Shown here: one piece after another, positions 24,316-35,233 of the stretch | Layout: each line of letters starts with the position of its first letter | How positions within the stretch are numbered: the first letter of the stretch is position 1 | Source: Takakia lepidozioides | Lineage: Eukaryota > Streptophyta > Takakiopsida > Takakiales > Takakiaceae | Direction: 5' to 3' | Assembly (NCBI GenBank): GCA_030704615.1 | Contig: CM060732.1 | Span: 22,692,001 to 22,756,000, forward strand | DNA: 64,000 bases | Notes under the pieces: generated by a model | Database searches by the model: none | The model's input: only the letters and a program-made list of their open reading frames with translations | Told to the model about the DNA's origin: nothing | Made by a program: the position numbers and the translations under genes

Positions 24316-25140
24316 ACATTGCATCCCCAGATCTGCAGTTGTCACATTTCTCAAGTGCCCCATGTGCTGTATCTTTTAGCAGGGAGGGTTGCCCATGTCA
24401 AGTTTAGCAATGCAGTGAGCATTGCATTCCTTAAAACCCCTCTGCACTTGGTGTTTTCTGACCAACGATGAACTACCTACACTGGCAGGTTCGTATCATC
24501 TTTGAATGAAAGCATCAAGTCCACCCATTTTCACGCATTGCCAGGTACACAAGATCTTGGTTGGGCTGGCCGAGCTCAGAATAATGACAGTATCGTGACA
24601 AATTAAAAATATGTAGGTACCCCCAGTTGTTTGAAAATTAAAATAAGCTCCCCTTTAAAATAATTAAAAGCTAAAGGGAAGTGGACAGGTACTAGAGGCT
24701 GTCCGAAAGAATGTGGAGGCTACATGTGGGTGCCTCTGCAAAAGTGGCAATTGCTGCATTTGGGGCCCACTTGGTGCCAACCTTCTAACTTAGATTTGTG
24801 GGGGTTACCCCATTTACCCGGATATATCCGTTGGGTATGCTCGATAAGGTTACCCACCGGACCTGGACGCTTCTCAAGGGTATATTTTATGTTTGCCCCG
24901 GACGCAAATGAACGGTAGAACACCAGCACTTACTGGACCCTTAGGGCGGGTATTGTTCTTCTGGCTAATAGGCTTGACCCTCATTATGTCATTGTGCCTG
25001 GGGCTTCATTCCCTTGCTCAGTAGGTTGTACCTCAAGGACAGATCGCAAATCCCAAAGCAATAACTAGCACTATGGAGGTATGTACTAGTGCGGTTTTCT
25101 AGGCTGGGGCTGTGCAAGACCTTGCCCTTGCACATATACC
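24316..25140. other. Non-coding stretch, no gene recognised
   Basis: Only short open frames without recognisable motifs. I see nothing I can name. Confidence 0.4.
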
Positions 25141-26270
25141 TATATATTTTTTATTTTTGGCACACGTGAAGGCAAGTTTACTTCACTGCGAAGAAGATTA
25201 CAAAGCAACCCCCAGCCAGGAGATAAAGGAGCTTCACCCCAAGCCCAGCAGGGGCGTGGAGATCATACTAATGAACAAATTGACCCATTCTAGCCTAGGT
25301 CTGATAGCCCGACCACACAACATGTCTACCAGCCCTGTCAAATAGCAGATGTTGTGAGTTGGGACCCCCAAAGCTTGTGAAAATGAGAGAGGATGTCTTG
25401 ATCAGCCATCAGAAAGTCATCTGCTGTTTTAATAGCCTCTTTCCATGTCATCTTGGCATAGTCAAGGAGGGCTTCCGAGGCGAGCTGCTGCTGCTACCTG
25501 ACCCTATTGAAGACGAGATCATTTCTCTAAATCCACACAAACTAAAAGGATTATGCCTCTCAACAGTGACCAGATTGGACCAAAAAATCGGAGGCATTTG
25601 GGTAGCTTTTTGTCAAAGAGGCACTGCCTGTAAGTTGAAACACTTCCAAGCCCTTCTTTGAGGAGCATTCGACCTCAACCTCTGCAGGACAGTTATACCC
25701 CATTTCCAGGCCCTAACAGCTTTAGGGCACTCAAAGAATATGTGCGCAATTGTTTCGGGCACATTGCAATCACACACTATGGGCCTTTTATCAATGGAGG
25801 TGTCTGCCACTGCTCTCCACTCATTAACAACTATCGCACGGTGCCATAGTGACCAGAGGAACGCGGCCTCTTTTAGAGCTCGGGTCGTTGCCATACCGAC
25901 TTCCATCTCAACGACCGGAGGTATGTTCCCAACATCCCTCCACTTGTGTTGAATGCTCTTAAAGAGCGCATGTCTGGGATTAAACAACCCTCTGCCCTTC
26001 AGGGTATGTTCCCAACATCCCTCCACTTGTGTTGAATGCTCTTAAAGAGCGCATGTCCGGGATTAATCAACCATCTGCCCTTCTTTGGAGTGTACGAGAG
26101 CAAGTCTTCTTCTCTTTTCCATAGCCATCTACCAGGATCAAAGACTAGGTCTCTCAATTTTCCTGCAAACAGTAGGAATTTTGCTTTTGTCGGTCATTTC
26201 TTTACCAACACCACCCTAATCTTCTTGATCGTTTCACCTTGCTCCAGCCAGTGTGTCATCTCTTCTCCCT
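25141..26270 (-). pseudogene. Fragment of a second LINE lineage (zf-RVT and C-terminus)
   Basis: Reading on the minus strand from about 26270: PGRWLWKREEDLLSYTPKKG, NPGHALFKSIQHKWRDVGNI, EAAFLWSLWHRAIVVNEWRA and CDCNVPETIAHIFFECPKAV (a zf-RVT-type Cys/His module), then WKCFNLQA. After stops comes WIERNDLVFNRV near 25540-25500, and the fragment finishes around 25340. An A-rich stretch (minus strand AAAAATAAAAAATATA) near 25141-25160 may be its tail. An internal 83-bp tandem duplication (25921-26003, 26004-26086) repeats the ALFKSIQHKWRDVGN segment. It is clearly different from the LINE at 2611. Confidence 0.8.
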
Positions 26271-26319
26271 GTATTCTCCCTTCTCCCTATATTTTTTATT
26301 TTCATTCTCGAGATTGAAA

Positions 26320-26430
26320 GTTTTTCCTTTAAAAAAAAACTTTTTTTTTCCAAAAGGCCCAGGGCTTTCAATTTTACTGATAAAAGAGAAAAAAGTAAAA
26401 CCACCAAGAAGCCATGAGGCTTGGTTTTTA
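26320..26430 (-). repeat. Degenerate solitary copy of the LINE/SINE-like tail
   Basis: On the minus strand it reads GCCTCATGGCTTCTTGG, GGTTTTACTTTTTTCTC, TTATCAGTAAAATTG and AGCCCTGGGCCTTTTGG followed by nine A. It parallels the tail copies at 5784-5970 and 11003-11170, but it has no LINE coding sequence directly upstream of it. Confidence 0.45.
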
Positions 26431-27154
26431 AGCATTGCTTTATTATGCTCAAGTTACATTTGAAATTTATTTAATTTTAATTTTTTGTGGTTAAAATATG
26501 ATTGGTTTATAATGGTTATGTTGGCCATCATCTGAAATCCTCACAAAAACTACCATTTATCCGACCCTTATCTTGCCTAAACCTGTAATTAATTTACCTG
26601 GCAGATACATCCGGATTACCCTGACCCCTTAGCCCTATAGGCCCACCGGGCCCAAAACGGGCTTCAGGGCCTATTTAAATGTAAATTGCTTTTTCAGATC
26701 TGCCTCAATTTTTATGAAATTGATGCTATAGAATGGCCCCTATCCTGCCAGAATTGGACAACTAATTGCGAATTAAAGCAAAGTTGTCATCAGGCAAGCA
26801 AGGGTGTCAGATTATGATGAAGGTAAGTCTCTCTTTTGCATGCTAAGACTTGAGAGGATGTGAGGGGGATTTGCCCAGGTTTGACCAAGTGGCAGCACAC
26901 GAGGGCGTTGGCCAAATTGGGTTGTTTTTGGCTTGTTGGATGAGGCATCCAAAGGGGATGAAGCCCTACTCATCTCTCTCGCCTCAAATCTCTTAAAAAA
27001 TACCAGAAAGTGATATGTTCCCCAAATGGGCCCATTAGAAATTGGCAGGATGAACGTCCGCACATAATGTGCAATCAAGTTCTTTAAAAAGTTAATTTTC
27101 TAAAAGCTACACCATTTTCCACTATAAGGGTCCTATTTTTTGAAAAAGTCAAAC
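26431..27154. other. Non-coding AT-rich stretch
   Basis: I see no gene. Near 26614-26660 there is a TTACCCTGACCCCTTAG word followed by a CCCAAAACGGGC palindrome-like segment. It resembles the TTAA-type termini at 28151 and 32508, but only weakly. Confidence 0.35.
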
Positions 27155-27180
27155 TACGGCACTGGGCGTTTAAGGATTAA
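27155..27180 (-). repeat. TTAA-type terminus, copy 1
   Basis: On the minus strand this starts TTAATCCTTAAACGCCCAGT. It closely resembles the terminus at 32508-32538 (TTAACCTTTAAACGCCCAGT) and more loosely those at 28151 and 31442. It may be the right end of a transposon remnant lying to its left. Confidence 0.5.
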
Positions 27181-27420
27181 CTAACCTTAGCCTAAGGAAT
27201 AAAGTAAAAAAGTAAAGTTTGTTTAAAGTTTGATGAATTTATGTAGCCTACTGCTCAATAGTGTGATGAGGGTAGTTGGGGAGATGGCTCTAGTTGGTAG
27301 GAGAGGGTTAGATATGTACCGATATTCACAATAAGACTAGTGCTGCTTAGCTACTCATGGTCGTTTCAGTGAGTTGATAGTTGGTGAGTAGGTGAGCGGA
27401 CCAAAATTATGGTGAATCAA

Positions 27421-27640
27421 AAGTGAATTTTTATTCTTTATTATTTTTTAAGTAAAGGAAACATGGGAGCGACAGCCAACAACTCAAGCCCCGGGAAAAT
27501 AACCCCTATTCATGTATGGGCCATGAGACAAACAAGACACGCACAACACCGCAAACAATTCACACACAAGGCATGACAGCGGATTTGAACCCCGAACCAC
27601 CAAGATAACACACTATGAGGTACGACCCAATGTGCATAGT
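27421..27640 (-). repeat. Candidate tRNA-derived SINE
   Basis: On the minus strand the segment begins near 27640 with GGGTCGTACCTCATAG and has an RNA polymerase III B-box-like word, GGTTCGGGGTTCAAATCC, at 27598-27581. It ends near 27421 with an A/T-rich tail (TTAAAAAATAATAAAG). The spacing of a tRNA-like head followed by an unrelated body and A-rich end fits a SINE. A second copy and a target duplication have not been shown. Confidence 0.4.
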
Positions 27641-28150
27641 GGACTTATGTGAGCACAATTTAGGATTTCAGATATATTGTATTTATAGGAAAGTTTACAT
27701 ATATTACCTAATTGAGGCCAAAATGTAGGGCTCCGTAGTTTGCGGTGTGGAGAGGTAGATATTTAGACAACGTTTTATTTTAGTACCCAGTCTTATGATC
27801 TTGTTGTGTTCTTCTATTCACACATGGTCATGGTACTTTGATCTCCCTCGCTACTTTAGTTCCCTTCTGTGTGTCACAATTGATCTCTCGTAACCTTTAT
27901 TTCTTTCGTTGTTCTAGTATTCATCGTCCTTGTTTCCTTTTTGATATCAGCTTCTTGCTTGGCATTAAAGTTCACCTGGGTTCTGTGTTACGTTTGCCCC
28001 TCCCCCACCACTCTTGAGTACTAGCGTTAAAGCTTGTTAGAGCTTCTCAAACTTTCGGGTGCTGATTTGGTCGGCTACATGCATTTCCTCATTGCTTTAG
28101 CTTGTTGTCATTTTTCTTTAATGTAAGACGCCGATATTAGATAGCAGCAT
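27641..28150. other. Non-coding AT-rich stretch
   Basis: No gene, RNA or repeat could be supported here. Confidence 0.4.
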
Positions 28151-28794
28151 TTAACCCCTAATGGACGAGCCCGTTTTTGGTGGGCCCATGCCAAAATGGA
28201 ACATACCCTCATGTTTGAGGGCATATCTGACATTTGGCAAACATCTAGGGGGATGAACCGTATGAAAGTAATCCTACCTACTTCAGGAACCTACTGTAAA
28301 CATTTCAAGTGATTTCACCGTGTCATTAGGAGGATTATAACAAAAATATAAGCTGTAAATATTTATTGTGCTCTAGTTTTGGAGTGAAAAAATGGTTTGA
28401 CCAAGCAATTGGCCTGGCAAAATGATTTTTCATTGATACAGCATACCCAAATTCTAATTGCCTGGCATGTACAACACCTTGGGCCAAGATTCCAGAACCA
28501 AATTCCAAAACCACATGAGGGTTGCTTTGTATGGGAAAATCAGTGGGCCAAAAATGCTCTCCATTACAATTGACTCCAAATCTGCCTCAAATGTGTCCAA
28601 ATTTTCATCACAATGTCAATTCCTCTGGTCATATTGTTCCTTGCGTGGAAACTCACCACCATAACAAATTTGGAAGCATTCTAACCAATCTACATGCATA
28701 GATTTCCATTTGGGCCTATTTCTACTTGAATCCAAATTCCGGGGAACGCATGCATGAGCCGGCGGAGGATTCCGGCTCAAAAAATCGGGCTACG

Positions 28795-30911
28795 TCATCG
28801 ATTTATGGGGAATTGCCGGGCACCCGAAACGCAGCACCCGACGCGAAGGCAGGCCCTTTCTTTCATCGTGCGAATCTGCAAGTAACCAACTGCCAACCGT
28901 CTGAGCTCCCTTCCAATGTCAGTGCAGAATACAAGGGAGGCATTTTCCGAACAAAGCTCCTGCAGCAGCTCCTCCACAGGTCGAGGTAAAAGAAAATTCG
29001 TGCGTGGGCACACAGTTTCCTTCTGTAACCTACATCTGCTGTGGAGTCGTAGTGAGAGACGAGGGCTGCAGGAGATTGCCACCAACACAAACCAGCAGCT
29101 TGTTCCTCATTTCACAGCCGTTCTCGAAGCTTCAGTACACAGCCCGAAGAAGAACAAAGTTCCCTGCGTTGTCACGGGTGATGGCAGGATCACCTACAAG
29201 CAACGCTGCTGAACTGGCAGATCTTTGGGGTGCAGCCCAGGCTCCGTTAGTGAGGTAACATCTGGCAAAGAGTATCTTGCATTCTGAAAATGGAATCCAG
29301 AGCTTCCCTGGTTACCGCCCTGCCAGTAAGGGCTCACTCCAAGCAACAGACTAACTCTCTTCCGAATGTCTATCTTCCGATCCAACTAAGAGGCAATCTT
29401 ATTCACATCTCCTATGATGATATTTCTCTAATCCAGAAGACAACATAGATTGGTGCAAGGATGAAGCTACAACTTACATGCAAACATCCTAATGAGCTGA
29501 TATGGAATGCTCTCTGAGATTCCAACTAAACATCCACTACTTAAACCTTGAGAGCCGGCTTCAGCAAGGGTGTCTGAGCTTCTCTGCGATGTCATGTTCA
29601 ATAACAGGGAGATAATAAATATGCGATTTTGTTCGAGTCTTCTTGAATAGATCATCCAATGTGGGACTTTGAGGCTCCATGTCTGTCCAATCCAACACAG
29701 CACTGCAAATCTTAACTATTGTATGTTTTTTTAACAAACCACAAGTGCACATCCACTTGTCAATCTGGCTCTTGGTCTCTCTGCTTGTCTGTCATTTCTC
29801 TTGCAAAGTCGTCACCTCTCAGTAATGTCCCTCTGTACCATCACTGTTCTTATTATGAGTTGATTTGCCAGTTTTGGTCTTCCATCCCCTAGTCTCCCAG
29901 TCCTTCCTGTTTCATATCTTTACTTTGCTTGCTCAATCTTCTATCGCTGTAGCATATGTGCATACCAGCAATCTCTACCCCTCTCTTAGTAAACCTGACC
30001 TATCCAAGCATCTAATCCTGATAGCTACATACATTGCAAGAGAGACAGAAAATCACCAGGAAAGAACCGTTTGGGTTGAACTTCAAGTGTTATGCGGAGG
30101 TCAGTAACCAAAACAATTCCCCTTGAAGTCTGGGTCTGCCAACAATACATGGACAACCTTCTTTTCACAAGGAGCTTGGACTCCAAGCTTCAGGTGAGTT
30201 ACGGGTACCTAAAAACCCTATCTAAAAACATCAGAAGAATACAGTTACTTACCTTACAAATCAAACCAAAGCTGGACCTCTGCATCCGTCAAGGTGACAT
30301 TAGTCACGAGCCTCAAGAGCTCTGTTATCTGATTCCCTGTGGCTTCCAATTTCTGAATCGTGTCCCTACTAATATATTTACTAGGCAAGTCCGTGCACAG
30401 AATGTGACCCTTTTCCTTCATACTTGGTGCCAATATTTCCAATTTTGACCTGACAAACTGTAAGAAGCTTGACATGGGGGTTGTGGCCACCTTGTTCGTC
30501 TGATAATTTTCTCGATAGGCTTCATACTTACTGCCTGCCAAGTTCAGAACATCCTGCAGGTGGTGATGGCTCACCTGCATCCAAGGCTTTGCGTTTAGGT
30601 GCCATCCATTCCCTAACCCCCACACAGATCACCCCAACTCACCCCAATGAATGCAAGCCTATGTAGAAAACAGACGAGATGAAGATACAGAAATGCAACA
30701 CACATGAACACACACAAAATCAGCGCGCATTAGCATTTGTGACGACAGATAGTACAAGCAGCAACGCCTCCAAATTGAACCCTAACAGCATTGTCAATGC
30801 ACAAAATGCAGGAAGATCAAGTTCCAAGGCCATATCTCGCAAAACGGAACAGCTCCCGCTGGTTTTCTGCATGGAAAATGTGTGGCTGTGCAGCTCGAGC
30901 TGCGCTCATAA
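28795..30911 (-). other. Coding-looking spliced segments, product unrecognised
   Basis: The best exon is 30574-30258: acceptor GATGCAG, donor GTAAGG, phase 0 in and phase 2 out. It encodes LQDVLNLAGSKYEAYREN, then SFLQFVRSKLEILAPSM, LCTDLPSKYIS and TLTDAEVQLWF. The style faintly recalls plant SEN1-like helicases, but I cannot confirm it. Other plausible pieces are 30911-30822 (starting MSAARAAQPHIFHAENQ), about 29706-29576 (VLDWTDMEPQSPTLDDLF, EHDIAEKLRHPC, stop) and 29284-29210 after a TTTTCAG acceptor. I could not join them into one gene. Confidence 0.3.
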
Positions 30912-31411
30912 TGAGCACACATAGAAGCCCCCCCTGCAAATCACCTGATTGCGACGATAGCAAAAACAAGCGCAGCAAAAACATAAAGCAGCGACAATCG
31001 AGAGAAATGCCCGTAAGCAAGGTGCAAGCAAGGCTGGAGACTGTGCCCGAGAAGATACCCAGCGCTCCCGCCACCTGTCGGGCCCGTCATCATCATTATT
31101 TCGGGTGCCTGGGTGTGTCCGCACGGGCGGACATGCAGCCCCATGCCTAAACCCATCGCCGGCTTTTGATCGCCCCCCCACCCCTTTAGCCTGCCACGTC
31201 ACTAGGTCAAAGGTGCTGGAGGGCCGTGAACCACCCAATTTTGGGTTACCCTGCACATTAAGAAAATCACTGACGGCAGGGATTTTATTATTTTAGGGTG
31301 CCATAAAGACAGGCGGGTGCATGACATCAAGGCGCACAACTTTTGTTCAGAATTTTTTTCATCCGATGTCATCCGACGAAGTTACATCGTGGATGAATTC
31401 TGTAGCGACCC

Positions 31412-31442
31412 GAAACGGGTCGCCTCGTCCATTAGGGGTTAA
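31412..31442 (-). repeat. TTAA-type terminus, copy 3 (right end)
   Basis: The minus strand reads TTAACCCCTAATGGACGAG from 31442. It runs into a palindrome GCGACCC-GAAAC-GGGTCGC at 31405-31423. It is the inverse of 28151-28178. Confidence 0.6.
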
Positions 31443-33199
31443 GGTTGTAGGTTAGTTTAATAGTTTCTCTATGGAGATTCATGATTAGTATTCATTTCGC
31501 TTGTTGTTTCACATTCAAGCGTGGGCACACTCCATATGCTGAAGGCAGCTCGTCTCAATGCTTCAACAAACAAAATCAGAGATGAATTGGCCGATCTTGG
31601 GATGGTCTTGGGAGGACTAGGGGCATGACCAACCGTTGGTTTGCATCTCAATCATTTATTTATCTATGTTGTACTAGTTACTTCGGTGGTGTTTTAATTT
31701 GTCGATCCATAGGTGGGGGCGCGTGCCTTAACTTTCTCGCCTCCATGGAAAGCCTCTATAGACACTCAATCTCCCACTATTTCTAGTCTTATCGGGTGGT
31801 TTCCTAGAGAGGCTTATAAGCGACGTCACTAATATTGTTTTATGTTCATGTTCTTTTATCTGATTGTGTTGCCTTCACGCTTATTTTGGGTTTTGAGAGA
31901 GGAAATAGGGGATGTCCCCACAGACCTCCCTATGGCTAAAATGAATTTGGAGACAATCAAATTCTATTTGGGAACATTAAAAGTAGAGGAACTCTCGACC
32001 ACTTTCCAAGAAGCTCAAAGATAGGAACTGGGTTCGTGAAAGGGTTATCGAATATCCCTGTTGAACAACTGTTGATCTATCAATCCATGGGTAGGAGTTT
32101 CTTTGAGACCCATGAAGCTACCTCCAAGTTGGCACGGTCATTTAATCATCATGTGTATCACCACTAGGTCCACGTCTTCCTCTGGTCTGAGGATTGTTGT
32201 CACAAGAATGGAATCACTTGTAAGTCTGGGATCGTTTCCTTGCCATACCTCCATGTCAGTTCATTGCCTCACTTCTTGAGATCGAAGCTCACTTTGATTA
32301 TGTGGGTTATGTCTTTGACATAGAAGCCGGTAATGGAATGGTTGTTAAAATTAATAACTGGGTGGTATATTGTGTTTGATTTCAGTGGGGACGTGGTGTG
32401 TCAGAGGCCCCTAAGATTGTGGTGCTTATATCGGAAAGGGCTTGCATTTCTCGGACCTCATGTCATTAAGTTTCCTTCCCTTGTGGCTACATTCATTCAA
32501 GTTGTTGTTAACCTTTAAACGCCCAGTGGCCCGTTTTGGGACTTTCAACTTGGATTTTTTTTAATAACTTCTCAAGATAACAGAAATTGTTGGGCTTTGG
32601 ATATGTTATGGCCAGCCACATGGCCTAATCATATCCGTTGGCCGATTTTCATGGATCCAAGTTAGGGTTCTGATTTTGCTAGCGGGATTGGGGGGGGGGG
32701 GGGGGTGCTACCGCCATTTTGCTTCTCTCTCCCAAACATTGTGCTTTTGGTATTCCCCGCGCGAGTTGGAGTCAGCTTGCAGGTGGTCTTTTGGATATCT
32801 TGGAGGTTGCCGTTGTGTTCCCTTGCTTCTGTCTTCTTTTATAACTGAAGCTCCTACCGTCACTGCAAAAAGCTCTAAGCATTGAAGGCATTGTTGGCTC
32901 ATTGCGTTGTATTCTGCTATTTAATTAATTACGTAAATACATAAAATTTGAAAAAGTGGAAATTACAAGTGGTTCTAATTACTGCACATGTGACTAGAAA
33001 TTAGGGTTCATAATTCGATTAATGGAATAAAATATTTATTCATTAAAGTGAATATGTAGTCGACTCTATGAACCACTACGCATTGATTGCACCCATGATT
33101 GGGGACCACATTTGCTTACGTGTGTTTCACAAAAACAGGGAAACAAAATCTGGCCTTGGGGGCTTGCATATTTTAATATGTACTGCCTCCACCTGGAAG
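31443..33199. other. Mostly non-coding stretch with a 16-G run and a TTAA-type terminus
   Basis: Holds a further terminus, TTAACCTTTAAACGCCCAGT, at 32508-32538. It also holds an uninterrupted run of 16 G at 32690-32705, which could form a G-quadruplex. Short open frames, for example one of 60 codons ending at 32024, have no recognisable motifs. Confidence 0.45.
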
Positions 33200-35233
33200 T
33201 GACATGGAAAATCCATGGTGACATCGTGAAAGCTGGAATTGTAGGGTTTGTCATTCTGAGCACCGCCCTGGTGGACATGTATGCTGAATGCGGGAGCATT
33301 GAAGATGCGAAGGTAGTGTTCGACTGTGGCTCAATGAGATGTGGTGTCATGGAGTGCGATGATTGCATTGGCAGCAAGGCAAGGATGTATGCATGATTTG
33401 TGTAGAGGTGGTGATAGCTGAAGGAGCAGGATAGAGTGTGGGTCCATATTCATCCAAGAGGGTCGGATTTCAAGCTCCAAATTACCTATGGATCCCTGTA
33501 GAAGGATAGCTACAAGAAACCTCCATGGGTAGATGGTTAGCTGGAAACGGCAGCTGTAGCGGCACAGTTGATAACATCAGGCACCTCAACCATGACCACA
33601 GCTTCTGGAAGAGGATCAAGCGAGGGAGTCCACAATGCCTCTTCTGGCACTTATGGGCATGTGAAGATGTTTTATGAGGCAGGCAGACTGAAAGAGGCTC
33701 TACAAACTTTAAACCAAAGAGGCATTTCAGCAGATATAGATATGTATGTGTGTTTCTTGCATAAGTGCATCAAGATGAAAGGCCTAGAAGTTGGAAAGCA
33801 GGTGCACACTCACATTGTCCATAGTGGATTCACGCCGAACGTTTTTCTACTCAACAACCTTGTCAACATGTATGTTAAGGGGAGCATCATGGATGATCAC
33901 CAAGTGTTCAACACAGAATGCCTCAACAATCTTTGATTACATGGAATATAATGTTGGCAGGATTCCCAAGCATGGGCGTGGTACGAATGCTTTGGAGACC
34001 TGTGAGCAAATGATGCGCGAAGGGGTGAAGCCCAACCACATCGCGTTTGTATGTGTTTGCAATGCGTGTGCAAGCCTGGAAAAGGGGAACGAGGTCCATG
34101 GTGACATCGGTCAAAGCTGGAATTGCCCAAGATGTCATTCTGAACATTGCCCTGACCTGGACATGCCAAATGTGGATGCATTGAGGATGCAAAGGGAGTT
34201 TTCGACACTATGGCTAAACGAGATGTGTTGTTGTGTAGTGCGATGCTTGCAGGGTATGCACAACAGGGACGTGGGATGGATGCTTTGGAGACCTATGATC
34301 AAATGATGGGGGAGGGGGTGAAGCCCGGCCACTTTGTGTGCATTTGCAATGCTTGTGCAAGCCTGGCAGCCCTGGACAAGGGCAAAGAGGTGCATGGGGA
34401 TATCATCAAAGCTGGAATTGTACCAAATGTCATTCTGAATACTGCCCTGGCAGCTCTGGAAAAGGGGAAAGAGGTCCATGGCGACATCTTCAGAGCTGGA
34501 ATTGTACCAAATGTCATTCTGAAACATACCCTGGTGGAAATGTATGCAAAATGTGGGTGCATCGAGCCTGGACAAACAAAGAGGTGCATGGGGTATCATC
34601 AAAGCTGGAATTGTACCAAATGTCATTCTGAACAATATCCTGGTGGACATGTATGCAAAATGTGGATGCATTGAGCCCTGGACAAGGGCAAAGAGGTGCA
34701 TGGGGTATCATCAAAGCTGGAATTGTACCAAATGTCATTATGAACGCTGCCCTGGCAGCTCTGGAAAAGGGGAAAGAGGTCCATGGCGACATCTTCAGAG
34801 CTGGAATTGTACAATGTCATTCTGAACCATACCCTAGTGGACATGTATGCAAAATGTGGGTGCATCTAGGATGCAAAGGGAGTGTTCGACACTATGGCTG
34901 AACGAGATGTGGTGTCGTGGAGTGCGATGATTGCAGGGTATGCAGGGTAGGGACGTGGGATGGAGGCTTTGGAGACCTATGAGCAAAGGATGGGGGAAGC
35001 ACATCATGTTTGTGTGCATTTGCAATGCTTCTGCAAGCCTGGCAGCCCTGGAGAAGGGCAAGAGGTGCATGGGGATATCATCAAAGCTGGAATTGTGCCA
35101 AATGTCAATCTGAACACTACCCTGGCAGCTTTGGAAAAGGGAAAGAGGTCCATGGCGTCATCTTCAGAGCTGGAATTGTATCAGATGTCATTCTGAACAA
35201 TACCCTGGTGAACATGTTTGCAAAATGTGGGTG
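33200..35233 (+). pseudogene. Decayed, internally rearranged PPR (pentatricopeptide repeat) gene
   Basis: PPR proteins bind organellar RNA. Recognisable repeats occur in several frames: STALVDMYAECGSIEDAKVV (about 33260), KMKGLEVGKQVHTHIVHSGF with LLNNLVNMYVK (about 33770-33880), ALETCEQMMREGVKPNHIAF (about 33990) and VLLCSAMLAGYAQQGRGMDA (about 34220). Then come several copies of the KGKEVHGDIIKAGIVPNVIL segment (34380-35190). Stops and frame changes separate them. The 56-bp piece carrying 'EVHGDI..AGIV' is repeated about seven times between 34385 and 35200, each time without the rest of a full PPR unit. The right end is cut by a Ty3/gypsy pol fragment. No DYW or E domain is present. Confidence 0.85.

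Larger units (their letters stand above)
28151..31442. mobile_element. Possible TTAA-bounded (piggyBac-like) element with inverted termini
   Basis: The left end (28151) reads TTAACCCCTAATGGACGAG followed by CCCGTTTT. The right end (31442, minus strand) reads TTAACCCCTAATGGACGAG, then GCGACCCGTTTCGGG. The 19-base outer match is perfect and inverted. TTAA at both ends followed by CCC fits the target site and terminal pattern of piggyBac-type transposons. No transposase was recognised inside. Instead the interior holds spliced coding-looking segments, so this would be a non-autonomous element or a chance pairing of two solitary ends. Confidence 0.4.

Noticed and set aside
24016-24363. 115-codon minus-strand frame
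   Set aside because: It is the translation of a tandem DNA duplication, with the same peptide repeated and no known motif.
32690-32705. Run of 16 G as a possible regulatory G-quadruplex
   Set aside because: It could fold, but no gene start is supported next to it. A simple homopolymer is the cautious reading.
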